Shown here: positions 1 to 11,400 of the stretch, one piece after another | Layout of the letters: every line of letters begins with the position of its first letter | Numbering within the stretch: the first letter of the stretch is position 1 | Assembly (NCBI GenBank): GCA_030272155.1 | Contig: CP126200.1 | Span: 2,356,001-2,420,000, forward strand | Source of the DNA: Tetradesmus obliquus | Taxonomy: Eukaryota; Chlorophyta; Chlorophyceae; Sphaeropleales; Scenedesmaceae | Length of the DNA stretch: 64,000 bases | Direction of reading: 5' to 3' | The notes under the pieces: generated by a model | Seen by the model: only the letters and a program-made list of their open reading frames with translations | Database searches by the model: none | What the model was told of the DNA's origin: nothing | Translations under genes and position numbers: made by a program

Positions 1-268
1 CGTGCATGTTGAGCCGGCAGGTGATTCGTGCACGCCCCTACCCACCCAGCTGTGTGCAATCCTGGCTGTCATTCCGTCTTACAAAACACATCATGCCTGT
101 AGGAAAAAAGAGACATGGCTGTTTGCAGCAAATGTACGGGAAGCACGGCAACGTTCTGCATGCGTGCCAAGATGCTGCTTGACGTGCATGTTGAGCCGGC
201 AGGTGATTCGTGCACGCCCCTACCCACCCAGCTGTGTGCAATCCTGGCTGTCATTCCGTCTTACAAAA
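1..268. repeat. 182-bp-period direct repeat
   Basis: Bases 1-86 recur without a mismatch at 183-268. The first copy is cut by the window edge, so more units may lie outside. I found no recognisable protein in either strand. The repeat is of the same kind as the intronic tandem duplications elsewhere in the window, so it may be the intron of a gene that begins to the left. Confidence 0.9.
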
Positions 269-1025
269 TACATGTTGAGCTTTCCGTTCTGCCTTTGTCA
301 ACTATGGCTATGTCAGCAGCAACACTGCGCGCTACACAGCCAACAGCAGTTCCACGTCAACGGCTGCAACTTGTGCCTCAGGCGCTGCTGCACGCGGCAC
401 AGTGCAGAGTTTGGAGTGCATCACCCCAAAGTTGCTGTTGTTATTGATCAGTGTGCTGGAGGGACCTGGTCCAACCGTCGGACTCTGCGCCATTAGTGTG
501 CCTGCCAAGCCATTCGTAGAGACCTAGTAGCCCTATAAGGAAAGTTGCCGAATTGCATTCATTACAAGCATAAGCATCATGCAACATAATGCGCACTCAC
601 ATGGCAAGAAGTGGTCCCCCGAAAGGCCACCATGGCTGCTGAACCTCAGATTAGCATGTGCAGCCCTGACTACACACTTCAGCATGTGTGTTTTGTTGCC
701 TGAGGTGTGACATCCTAATGGTGAATTACACACAGCAATCAGCGTAAGCTGAGAGCCCAGCACCTCCACCTTGTTGCCCACGTAGATTGGTAGACCGGCC
801 CACAGACCAACCAGCACACCAGCATGTCTGTGCCAGAAGCTCGGCGCCAGCTGGGTGGGTTGCTGCTGCATGTCTGCTACACAGCTCAAGCAGCAGCAGC
901 CCGCCTAGCTGCCAGGGAAGGCATAGCCAGCTGCAGCTGAACAGCTTCAATCCACAGCATGTACTGCCACTACTGCCAAGAAAGCCGACAATACCACAAA
1001 GAGCGCTGCAGCCTCAGCCGCCCGG
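269..1025. other. No gene recognised; partial copy of an exon end
   Basis: No recognisable coding region. Around 897-917 there is a second copy of the stop-codon end of the ADP-ribosylglycohydrolase gene (compare 1024-1046). It is a downstream tandem copy of the terminal exon edge. Confidence 0.6.
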
Positions 1026-4000
1026 CTAGCTGTCAGGGAAGGCATCTGCTGCCAGCTTGTCAAGCAGTGGCAGCAGCTGCTGCCAGCCCACCAGGCCCTC
1101 CACCAGCCTTGCAGGAATGACTGCAAGTGAAACACACACAAGCACATCACAATTGTGGATGTTGTGGCAGCCAGTACATCAGCGTGCTGGAGCAGAGCTG
1201 TTCAAGGCAGTGCAAGTGCCTTGGCAGCAGGGTTGCACTGGCAGGGTCCCACCTGCTGCGCAGCATGCTGTGACTGCGACCAAAAGGTGCACTGCCACTG
1301 CAATGTCTCACAACAGGCCTTGTCTAGGGCACAGGGCTGGTGTAGCCACACAAAATGCTGCTGCACCATGCCAGCCTCACCTGACTGGCCCACCATGGCT
1401 CCCACCAGTGTGCCCGTGAGTGCAGCGCGAGCCATGTGCAAGGCAGCACCTGCTGCCACCACGTGCATTGCCGCTGATCATTCCTCGAGTTCCCCCTTCC
1501 TCAAACTAAAAGGAACCAGCGTAAATGCGCAAGGATGTAGCAGTGCCGCTGCAACCCGCCAGCCTCACCTGACTGGCCTGCCATGGCCCCTATCAGCGCT
1601 TTTTGAGAGGAGTGTTTCCACATCCCATCACAAATTGCCCCGCTCAACACAAAACCCCCAGTTGTTTTGGACAAACACGCACCTGACTGCCCCACCATGG
1701 CTCCCACCAGTGCGCCAGTGAGTGCTGCGCGAGCCATATTGTTGCCGCCGCTGTTCACTGCAGCCAGCACAGCAGCCTCAAAGTGGTCTGGCCGGCCTGC
1801 GAAGAAGGCTGCGTACCAGTAGGCTGCCGGCAGCAGGAACTGGATGCTGCAGGCCATGCCGTAGACCAGGGGTACCTTGAGGGGAGGGATGGAGACGTCT
1901 GGGTCCTGCGCAGCCTGCAGGTTGTGTGAAAGCATAAGCGTCAGAAGGCAGCTGCTGTTGGATTCTGCAGTTCTGAAGGAGGCAGCATGCAGGCATTCAA
2001 TCTGGGATGACCCAGACATGTTACATGACAGAATATCCTCCCTCTCCCCTTCAAAAGGGGGGATGGCGGTGTCTGGATCCTGTGCAGCCTGCAGAGGTGT
2101 GGGCAGACAGCAGCAAACATGAATTGTGTAAGATATATCTGCAAGCACGTGCACCATGTGGGGAGGGGTGGTGATGTCTGGATCTTGCGCAGCCTGCAGG
2201 TAGTGTGGGCAGACAAAGGCAAACAAGAGTTGCAGATGACAGGGAGGGTAGCTATGTACATGGCATGTAAGCAAGCATGTCCACCTTGAGGGGAGGGATG
2301 GTGATGTCTGGGTCTTGCACAGCCTGCAGGTTGTGCGGGTAGATAGAAGCAAACAGTTGTTGACATGTATGTGCAAGCATGGCAGCTGCAGTGGCCGTAC
2401 CAGGGCCCTAGTGCCACGGCACACATGCCACTGCTGTGAGACGCACACACACGCACTTTAATGATCCAGCCAGGCAGTAGCAGGCCATCAGGGTAGAACA
2501 AATCCTTAGTAGGGTCCCTTGGCCGCTGCACATTGCTGATGCTGTTGCTGCTGCTACTGATGCCGCCTTCCTGCTGCCCCGCTGCTGCTGCTGCTGGCTG
2601 GCGCTCCTCTGCCAGCACTGCATGTGTGAAGGGCAACGCTCCTGTTTTTGACAACTCTCTCAACCTAAAAATGGGTGCAGCACGGCAGACACAAGCAGGC
2701 AGTTCAACCCACTAGCATTGTGAAGGGGAGCGCTCTGGCATTTGACATCTCCGTCAAACCTAGGATCATGCAAATGACGTGGCAGACACGGCATGCGGTT
2801 CAACCCTTTAGCTTATGAAACTCATTGTGAGCTGAAATAAAGAATTTACAGAGCATCAATGACTCCACAGCAGCTAGCAGCGTCTTGTTGCCGGCTGCAT
2901 GCAAACCGTTCAGGAAGATGGAACCCCCACCTGGTGCCTATGTGCTCATGAAACGGCTCAATAACAGCAGCACCTCCTAGCTCTGTGATTTGGGGGGCAT
3001 AAGCTTCCGGGTACAACACAACTGAATGCTAAGAAACACCTGGATTGAGAAACATTTGGCATCCAAATTAAAAAACGCAGCCTGCGGTGGTGGTCCTTTA
3101 CATGCTGCATAGTTGAGCAGTGGGCGGAAACACTCGATCTGCCACTCATACTAGCTGAGAAAACCAATGGGCATGAGCTCCCATACACAACACATTCGAT
3201 TGATAAGAAACACCTGGATTAAAACACCTGTGCCGTCCAAATTGAAACAAGCCGCGTTTTGGGGTCTTAGAAACAATAGCAGGTGCAGGGTTTTCGCCCA
3301 CTGTTTATCTATGACATGCTGCATAGATAAACAGTAGGCGAAAACCCTGCATCTGCTATTGTTTCTGGCTCTGGCTTCTGCTGGGCATGTGCTCTCGTAT
3401 ACAAAACAAACAAATGGAAAGAAACACCTGGATCGAGAGGCACTTGCCGTGCAAACTCAAAAAACTGCTTTTTGGGGTCTTACAGGACATGCTGCATAGT
3501 TGAGCAGTGGGCGGAAACCCTCAATCTGCTACTCCTTCCAGCTGAGAAAACCAAAGGGCGTGAGCTCCCATACACAACACAATTGGATGGTAAGAAACAC
3601 CTGGGTTGAGAAACTCGTGCCGTCCAAATTGAAAAAGGCCGCGTTTTGGGGTCTTACATGACATGCTGCATAGTTGAGCAGTGGGCGAAAACCCTGCATC
3701 TGCTACTCGTTTTTGCTGAAAATCCTGATGGGCGTGACCTCCTGGCTACAACACCAATGAATTCCAAGAGAAAGCTGGATTGAGAGACATTTGCCGCCCA
3801 ATTTCAAGAGTGCAGCGTGTGCGGTCACGATGGTGGCGGCGCTGAGTGTCTGGCAGCACACCACTGGGTCTGGAACAGACTACATGAAAGCTGCTACATG
3901 TTTAAAAATCCACCCCACCTGGTGCCAATGTGTTCATCAAAGGGCTCCCCATTGATGATAGCCGCTACAATGGTGGCAAAGCTCAGTGTCTGGCCGCGCA

Positions 4001-4076
4001 TCACTGGGTCAGCATGTGTGAGCTGTGTGTCTGCTGAAACTGTGCGGCCGACTTCCAGGTAGCTGGAGGCGTACCT

Positions 4077-4109
<33 letters not shown>

Positions 4110-4182
4110 CTGGGTCAGCGTGTGTGAGCTGCGTGTCTGCCGACACAGTGCGGCCTAGTTCCAGGTAGCTGGAGGCGTACCT

Positions 4183-4257
<75 letters not shown>

Positions 4258-6308
4258 GCAGCAGCAGCAGCAGCAGCGGCAGCAGAGGCAGCAGCAGTAG
4301 CAGCAGCGCGGTGGCAGCAGCGCTGGTTTGAGCCGAGTACCCATGTAGCTGCAATGCACGGCTGGACTTGTGCAGCTTGCTGCCAGCACCACACTGCAAA
4401 TGGTGTTACAACCAGTGTTACAACCAGTGTTACTATTTGTGTTAACTTTAGCAAACTGCCCTGCTGCTTGCATCACCTTGCTGCCAGCACCACGCTGCAT
4501 ATGGCCGCCTCTGAGGTGTCTGCGTAGCTGCTGAGGTAGACTGTAACGGCAACCCACCTGGCACTGCAATTGGTGTTTCAAAATTTGCACAAAAGAACGT
4601 GCCTCACCTTGCTGCCAGCACCACGCTGCGAATGGCTGCCTCTGAGGTGTCTGCGTAGCTGCCGACCTCGCCCCAGGTCTGCTGCTGCTGCTTGCGGCCC
4701 CTCCACACGTCACGCATGGCCTGGTCAGTGTAACGGCCTGCAAGGGGTGCACAGGCATGTGTGGAGGCAGATTGATGTACAAGTACAGCAGCTTGGGTCA
4801 AGCACCCTCATTATCGGGTGCACCCTGGCTCGGTCAAGCTGTGTGCCATTAGTCCCACAAGGCATCACGTCTTATGCATGTCTTTGTTATGAGATCTTGA
4901 GTTGCTGGAGATCTGTCAGCAGCAGTGCAAGCTGGGCCGTGAGTACTGACGTGGTTTGAGCATGAACTCACATAAGGAGAGTGTAGGAGTGACTGACATA
5001 AGCTGAGTGCAAGCCGCTGCCTATCACCAGCCGCCAAAGAGCACCAGGTACCAAGCCTGCTCTGCCTGCTTCCCAAGTCCAAGGTATGTACTTCCTTAGC
5101 TTACCTGAGTAGGGTGTGCCGTCCAGTGTGTCCAGCAGTCCATCCAGCCTGGCGCAGTAATCCTGCTGGCTGTAGCAGCCCTGCTGCGCCACGCTGTCCA
5201 GCAGCAGCAACAGCAGCTGGCCGGTCTGGGAGACGTCCCCAGGCTGCACACCTTCGTGGTAGCGGCCTGCAGGAGTGAGCAGGAGATAGTACGACAGAAG
5301 TGTTACCATGACATGTGAAACTTGCATTTGGGAAAGTGCAGGTGGGAACAGTACGGCACAGAAGCCAGCACTGTTGGCTGGCAGATGGCATTACATATGC
5401 AACTTATGGCAGCGCGTATTCATTCATTGCCACGTTGAAGGGTAGCAGCTTGAAACATCAGCTGGACCGCTTGGAGGGCAGCACAGCAGTCTTTGGTGCC
5501 TGTAGGCTGCTCACCCACCTGGCTTGGATGCCACGTAGGTGTCCACATAGCCGCCAAACTCAGCCTGCACCTGTTGCAGATACAGCAGCAACAGCATCAG
5601 CAACCTCAGCCTGATGTGTTTCTATGTGAAATAATGAAGTCTCTCTGCGCCAGAATCCACGCCACGGCTGCCGACAATGTGACAGTCGCCTGTACCATGC
5701 GTGCAGCAGTGTGCAGCAGTACATAATCAGCCTGCACCTGGCCAGGCTCACGTAACCAAAGCTGTCAAAAACTGCCACTTGTCACCAATTGTCATAACCT
5801 GTCATTCACTGCAAGGATAACTGCCACACTCAGCCCTCACCTGGCCGGGCTCGTAGTACCAGTGCGGGCCCACACCCAGCGCATCACCAATGATGGCACC
5901 AAGCACAGCTCCCTGCAGCGCAGCATTGAAATGAAATGACGGTGAATTTGAGGTTGCTTGGTCAGGGGCTGAGCATGGGCGTGCTCACTACCTTGATTTG
6001 CGGCTGCACCTGTGAAGTATGTATATATCTGACATAGCTTGGACTGTTCGACGTGTCGGTGTGTGAATCGTCCTAGTTGCAGCTGTTGTTCTTCTAGAAG
6101 CAGATCTGCGCTGCAGGAGAGAGCCGTCCTTGCAGAAACACACAGAAGGCGCATGGGCACGCACCTTCACTCTGTCACGCAGCGCATTTGTGTCTTGCAT
6201 CCTGGCAGAGGCTGCTGCGCTGTGTGCTGTGACAATGAATGGGTGCCTGCACCTAGCCTTGGAAACTGCTGCTGCTGCTGCTGATCTTGCTGCTGAAGCT
6301 CGTAGCAT
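1026..6308 (-). CDS. ADP-ribosylglycohydrolase-like protein (crystallin J1/DraG superfamily)
   Basis: Nine exons join in frame to a 416-residue protein: 6308-6165, 5912-5841, 5570-5519, 5266-5105, 4737-4608, 4074-3919, 2664-2457, 1914-1683, 1120-1026 (stop TAG). The family fold is clear: an N-terminal GAVLGAIIGDALGVGPHWYY box, GRYHEGVQPGDVSQTGQ, a THADP segment and a C-terminal SGGNNMARAALTGALVGAMV. Characterised relatives remove ADP-ribose from proteins or small molecules using two Mg ions. Here the usual C-terminal metal-binding Asp cluster (GGDTDT-like) is replaced by GGNNMA, so activity is doubtful. The first 48 residues are rich in Ala, Ser and Arg and could be an organelle transit peptide (inference). 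Exon 7 was chosen with the TTTTTAG acceptor because only that start keeps the frame. Introns contain many partial exon copies. Confidence 0.85.
2049..2335 (-). repeat. Tandem copies of the 5' edge of ADP-ribosylglycohydrolase exon 8
   Basis: The start of exon 8 (coding AAQDPDVSIPPLK at 1914-1876) recurs upstream in the intron near 2090, 2197 and 2325. The copies read AAQDPDTAIPPFEG, AAQDPDITTPP and AVQDPDITIPPLK. Each keeps a CTGCAG acceptor. Only the lowest-coordinate copy continues into the exon body. Confidence 0.85.
3031..3800. repeat. Intronic ~173-bp tandem repeat, about five units
   Basis: In the intron between exons 6 and 7 of the ADP-ribosylglycohydrolase gene, the anchor AAGAAACACCTGGATTGAG recurs, with changes, near 3031, 3204, 3418, 3592 and 3765. 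Four spacings are 173, about 215, 173 and 173 bp. The long unit carries the inverted repeat at 3270-3365. No coding capacity is seen. Confidence 0.85.
3270..3365. repeat. 44-bp-arm inverted repeat (hairpin)
   Basis: Arms 3270-3313 and 3322-3365 are reverse complements with two mismatches, separated by an 8-nt loop (3314-3321). The arms derive from the surrounding 173-bp repeat, so one half-unit has been inverted. An intron transcript through it would fold into a long stem. Confidence 0.9.
4183..4257. repeat. (CAG)n microsatellite, about 25 units
   Basis: A pure CAG run on the plus strand, followed by interrupted CAG/CGG units to about 4300. In the sense of the minus-strand gene it reads CTG. 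It abuts a decayed upstream copy (4109-4182) of exon 6 of the ADP-ribosylglycohydrolase gene. Confidence 0.95.
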
Positions 6309-6791
6309 GGGTGTCTCAACCTCAGACGGCTGCCAAGCGAGCAAACAGCGTAGTTTGCGTTGACGTAACCAGATTTACGCACATGGATGCGCTCAAACAC
6401 GTCGAAACGTGATAGCTGCACATGCGAGCCTGTCAGGCGTTCGCGGAAGAATCAAGCTACTGCGAACACTTGAACGTACTGCGAGCACTTGAACGGCGTT
6501 TGGAATCTACTTGATGTTGCATTGCATCAAGGGTAGCACCCCACACGCTATGAGCCTCCTTCACGCGACAGTTACGAGATACTTGCCGCTAATTACACCC
6601 TTCAACCTCCAGCAAGTCACTCTCACTCTCATGCTCACTCATCTACCGGCCATCACTACCCTGCACAAGAACTACCACCATATACCACTGCACACAGCAC
6701 GAACACACAACCAGCAACACTCCTGGCAGGTCAGACCGGCTGAGGGATGCACGTCACAACAGCAGCACCAACCAAAATAACATGTAACATG
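6309..6791. other. Short intergenic spacer
   Basis: Spacer between the start of the ADP-ribosylglycohydrolase gene (6308) and the stop of COG3 (6792), both on the minus strand. It must hold the 3' end of COG3 and the promoter of the downstream gene. Near 6778-6796 TAACATG/CATGTTA motifs form small palindromes at the COG3 stop. No coding region is seen. Confidence 0.6.
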
Positions 6792-8459
6792 TTACACCAG
6801 CTCATCTAACACCCCCTTCAGCTGGTCCGGCTGCATCAGCGGCACCTGCCCCGCCTCTTCTGCATCATACTCTGCTTCAAGCAGTGCAGCAATCTGCCCA
6901 TGTGCCTCCGCAATGTTGCTCTTGACTGGCCGGAACAGGATCGCGCGCGTGGCGGGGTTTGGCAGGTACAGCTGCGTTTTTGCAACTGTCGCTGGCAGCT
7001 TGGACTGCATGGCTTCATTCACGCCGCTGACCAGCTCAGCCAGCTTGGCGGGAGCGCCAAATGCCTGCAATTTCATAGAGGAAGCATGCGAGCCGCAACT
7101 ATGTGAGGTGTGAGCAAGGACATGAGCTAGCATGCATGCAGCTAGATCAGCAAAGCCGCCCCCGGAGTGATGTTCAGTGTATGCATCTGCAAAGCGCTGT
7201 TATGGGCTGAGCGGCAGGTGAATGCAGGCAGGACCAAACAGCACAACCCTAACATACTGCCATGCGAACTGACTGTGTCCTGAGCACCAACACCAGCTTC
7301 TACACGTACCATTTCCGAGGTGAAATTGCACCTGTGAAGGTCCACCAACTGGGCATTGACGCAACACAACCAGCTATCTAGAAGAAGCCATGTCATACAC
7401 AACTCCATCCCTCACCTGCTGCTTGAGCGGTTTTGCGAGCGCCGCGTTGCTGCCAGCCGCCAGCCGCACCGCTGTCACTTTTGTGATGAAGCCCAGCATC
7501 GGCTCCACTGCTGCTTTAGTCAGCCCCATTATGAAAGCCTCGCAGCAGGCCTTGAGCTGCGCTTCTAGGTCCCGCTTGCTGTCGATGCTGGCTGCTACAA
7601 CGCGCGGGCCGCTTCTGCCGAGCATCTGCACCATGGCGTTACGTGAAGACAGCGTGAACAGCGACGCCTCGCCTGCGGGCATTGCAACAAACATGTGTGG
7701 AAGTGAGGATTTGCACAGTGTGCAGCTGCCACAGGTGTGTGTTGCAAGCCAGCAGGCTGAGTGCGACCAACGTTATGCGCTGCAATACTTGAGAAGCCCC
7801 GCTTCCGGGTCGCAGCCCCCTTGACTTCGTCTTACCTGACATGATGCGACGCATGTGGTCCCGCATGTGTGTGAAATCCAGGTCGATATCAGTCGCGCTG
7901 AACTCCGTTCCAATTCCCAAACCCTCAACCCTCACCCCTACACCCCAAACCCTAGAATCCTAACCCCACCTGACATGATGCGGCGCATGTGGTCCCGCAT
8001 GTGTGTGAAGTCCAGGTCGATATCAGTCGCGCTGAACCCCACCCCAAAACACAAAACCCTCGATCATAAACCCCACACCCGAAACTCATGCCCACCTGAC
8101 ATGATGCGGCGCATGTGGTCCCGCATGGGGGTGAAGTCAAGGTGGAAGTCGGTCATGCTGAGCTCCACCAGACCAGACGCCCCTAAATAACACAAACCCT
8201 TGCTTCAGCTTACCTGACATGATGCGCCGCATGTGGTCCCGCATGTGTGTGAAGTCCAGGTCGATATCGGTTGCGCTGAACTCCACATCAAACTGCGCGA
8301 TCTGCTCCCGCAGGAACAGCAGGTGCTGGATGACAAACAGCTGCCCATCCAGCGCGCTAGACTGCTTGGCCACCTGGCGTCCTGCTGCCTGCAGCAGCAG
8401 CAGCAGCAGCAATGCAGTACAAGGGGAGGCGTCATTGTACAGCAGCAGGAGCAGGAGCA

Positions 8460-8490
<31 letters not shown>

Positions 8491-11400
8491 GTGCTGGATG
8501 ATGAAGAGCTGCCCATCCAGCGCGCCAGATTGCTTGGCCACCTGGCGCCCTGCAGCCTGTACAGCAACAACACTACAACACAGGGAGAAACGGCAATGTA
8601 CGAAAGCAGCAGCAGCAGCAGCAGCAGAAGTGGCGGCAGCTGCAGTGGGGGAACACACGGTTTGGCAGCGGCACACGAATGCCCACCTGCGCATCAATTA
8701 GCTGCCCCATGCACGTACATTGTGTCGGGTGGACTTGTTCAGGGGGCAGCTGGCACATCAAGACTGCCTCAGCTGCAGGACAGCTGGTATGCTTTTGACT
8801 CGCCACAGCATACACAACCTAACCATCACCTTTGCTCAACAGCTGCAACCGCCCTTCCGCGCACCTGTACGCATGCAGTGCAGGCAGCCACTGCCTCCTG
8901 CGCCAGTCCTGCAAAGATCTTGGTGTCTATGCAGCGGTACAGCTTGGACAGCAGCAGCAGCGTGGAGCGCACGGGAGGGTACCACTGCCCAGCAGCAGCA
9001 GCGGCAGCCTGCATCAAACAACAAACAGAAGGCAGCAGCAGCAGCAGCAGCAGCAGCAGATTTGAGCTGCACGACAATGATCTTGATCTGAGTCTTACAT
9101 TGGCTAGCAAGCGCTCTTCGTGAAAGCTGCTCTCTGCAACACATGGTCAACTGTCACCAAACAAAATCAAAAACAACTGCAGATACCTGCTGCTTGAAAT
9201 TTAGCCGCCTGCGGCTTATCCCCAGCCAACTGTGCACCATCTGCATCCTCCCCAGCATCTTCTGTGAGCTCGCCCTACTAGCAATAATGGGTTGGGCATG
9301 GCAGCTGAGCTCAACCACACATGCTTGCGACTATCACAAACTAGTCTCGAACAAGTCTGCAGGTACCTGCGGTACCTGCGGGTTCAATTGAACCCTTGGC
9401 ACCTGTCCCCAGCCTCCTCTTGGACCAGGTATCTGTCGCGGCGTAGTCGCAATAACACACCAATCTAACCCCTGCTTCCCTGCAACCTATCCCACCTGTG
9501 CACCATCCGCATCCTCCCCAGCATTTTCTGTGATCTCGCCTTACCAGCACTTATGGGTTGGGCTCGGCAGCTGAGCTCAGCCATCCTGCGCGACTATCAC
9601 AAACTGAACCCAAAAACATCTGCAGTTTCCTGCAGGTCGAGTTGACCCCTTGCCTCCTCTTTGACCAGGTGCCTGTCACGGCGTAGCCGCATGAATTACA
9701 CATATGTAACCCCTGCTTCCCTGCCGCCTGTCCCACCTGTGCACCATCTGCATCCTCCCCAGCATCTTCGGTGATCTCGCCCGCTGCTGCTGCTGCCGAC
9801 GCCTTTGCTGCTGCTGCCTCCAGCTTGGCTGGGTAGGCCAGTTCATTGCCAGCCGGAACGTAGCTCTCAACCTCATCCTTGATGAAGGCCTGCGCCCTGC
9901 AGATTTGCAGTAACAATGTAACAGAATCCAAAGTCGCATGACAGCTGATGTCAGCGATACCAACTGAATAAATGGCCATGCGCCGCGTGCCACTTGGCAT
10001 GTTTGCAAAGATTATGGACGGCCCTGGCAGCTGGTCCAGCACCACAATGCCCCACAATACGGCTTCCCTTGCACAAGCAGCAGGAACAGCAGAAGCAGCA
10101 GGTAACACTGTGTCTGCAAGACTTGCACACACGCCATTCTACAACACACACTGCACCGCAGCACACACGCACACGCACCTGTATATGAGCCGCTCCTGCA
10201 GGTCCGCCAGGGCGCGTGACAGTGTAGGCACCAGGGCCTCACCGCCCGGGCCTGCGCGGCGTGCCAGCTGCTCCCGCAGCACCTGCATAAGACGGCCAGG
10301 CAAGAAAATATGTATTACATGGGCCCCTCTCACGCAGACAACTGTGTACCCGGTCAAGACTTCATCACACGGTGACACTGCAGCAGCTTGCCGCACTATG
10401 CACAGCGCACCTCGTGCTGCAGGATGTCGAAGCTCAGCCAGCGTGTCCATGTCAGCCAGCTGCACAAAGCGCGGCCGTCACCAGCCATGCACTATGAGCC
10501 CATTATGTCTGCACGCACCTCTGGCTGCAGCCTGTCGCTGAGCTCACAGGCATGCACAGGTACAGGTGCTTTGCAGGTGTGCAGGGGTGTGCGGCGGCAT
10601 CAACCGCACATGTACAGAACATGACATTCGCACAACCGGCATAATCACAAACCTCGTGCTGCAGGATGTCAATCAGCTCAGCCAGTGTGTCCATGTCGGC
10701 CAGCTGCACAAAGCGCGGCCGCAGCAGGTCGTACAACAGCTGCCCCAGCGGCTCCAGCAGCGGGCGCAGCGCCTCGCCAAGGCCTGCGGCAGCAGCAGTT
10801 CAACAAATATGTTCATCTGCTAAAACTGCGGCTGGTGCGCAAGCTGTTCAGCAGATTCGGCATGCAGCAGCAGCAGCAGCCGCAGCGCCTCGCCCAGGCC
10901 CGCGCAGAGAAGGCAGAACAGCAGTCACATGTCAGGTGAACATGCATGGCATATACCAGGCCAACATGTCAGCACCGTAGCAGCCAGGTTCGGCAGTGAG
11001 GCAAGCTGAGGCAGCCCAAACAGATCCAGCAGCAGCTGCACCGCCTTAGCAGCTTTGGGCACCTACCGGCAGCTGCAGCGCGTTTCCCAGCAGTCTTAGA
11101 CGATCATCTATAGTATATGCGACGCAGCCGGCCTCTATCAAAGTGCTTGCAGCAGCGTTGCCATGCCTGCAGCTGTATCTGTGTCAGCTTTGAGACGCAA
11201 CGACCCTTCAAAGCCCTCCCAACCAAAGCCCAGCTTGCACCGGTGCATGCAGCAGCACCACCCACCGCTCACCTGGCTGCTGCTGCTGCTGCTGCTGGCC
11301 AGACCCCTGCCTAACAGGGCCAGCGCCAGCCAGCGCCTGCTGCTGCTGCAGTGCCGAACAGCTGCTCCAGCAGCTGACCCTTCAGCTGGCTGGTCCTGCG

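Noticed and set aside
4009..4782. Long minus-strand open frame with poly-Cys/Ala/Leu runs
   Set aside because: It is a read-through of CAG/CTG repeats and partial exon copies; the true exons of the ADP-ribosylglycohydrolase gene use other frames here.
8389..8500. Coding poly-Gln tracts from CAG runs
   Set aside because: The runs lie in introns of the minus-strand COG3 gene and read CTG in sense.
11000..11110. Extra COG3 exon (VQLLLDLFGLPQLASL and neighbours)
   Set aside because: Exon 7 joins in phase directly to exon 8 at 10783, matching the family; this stretch is left as intron.
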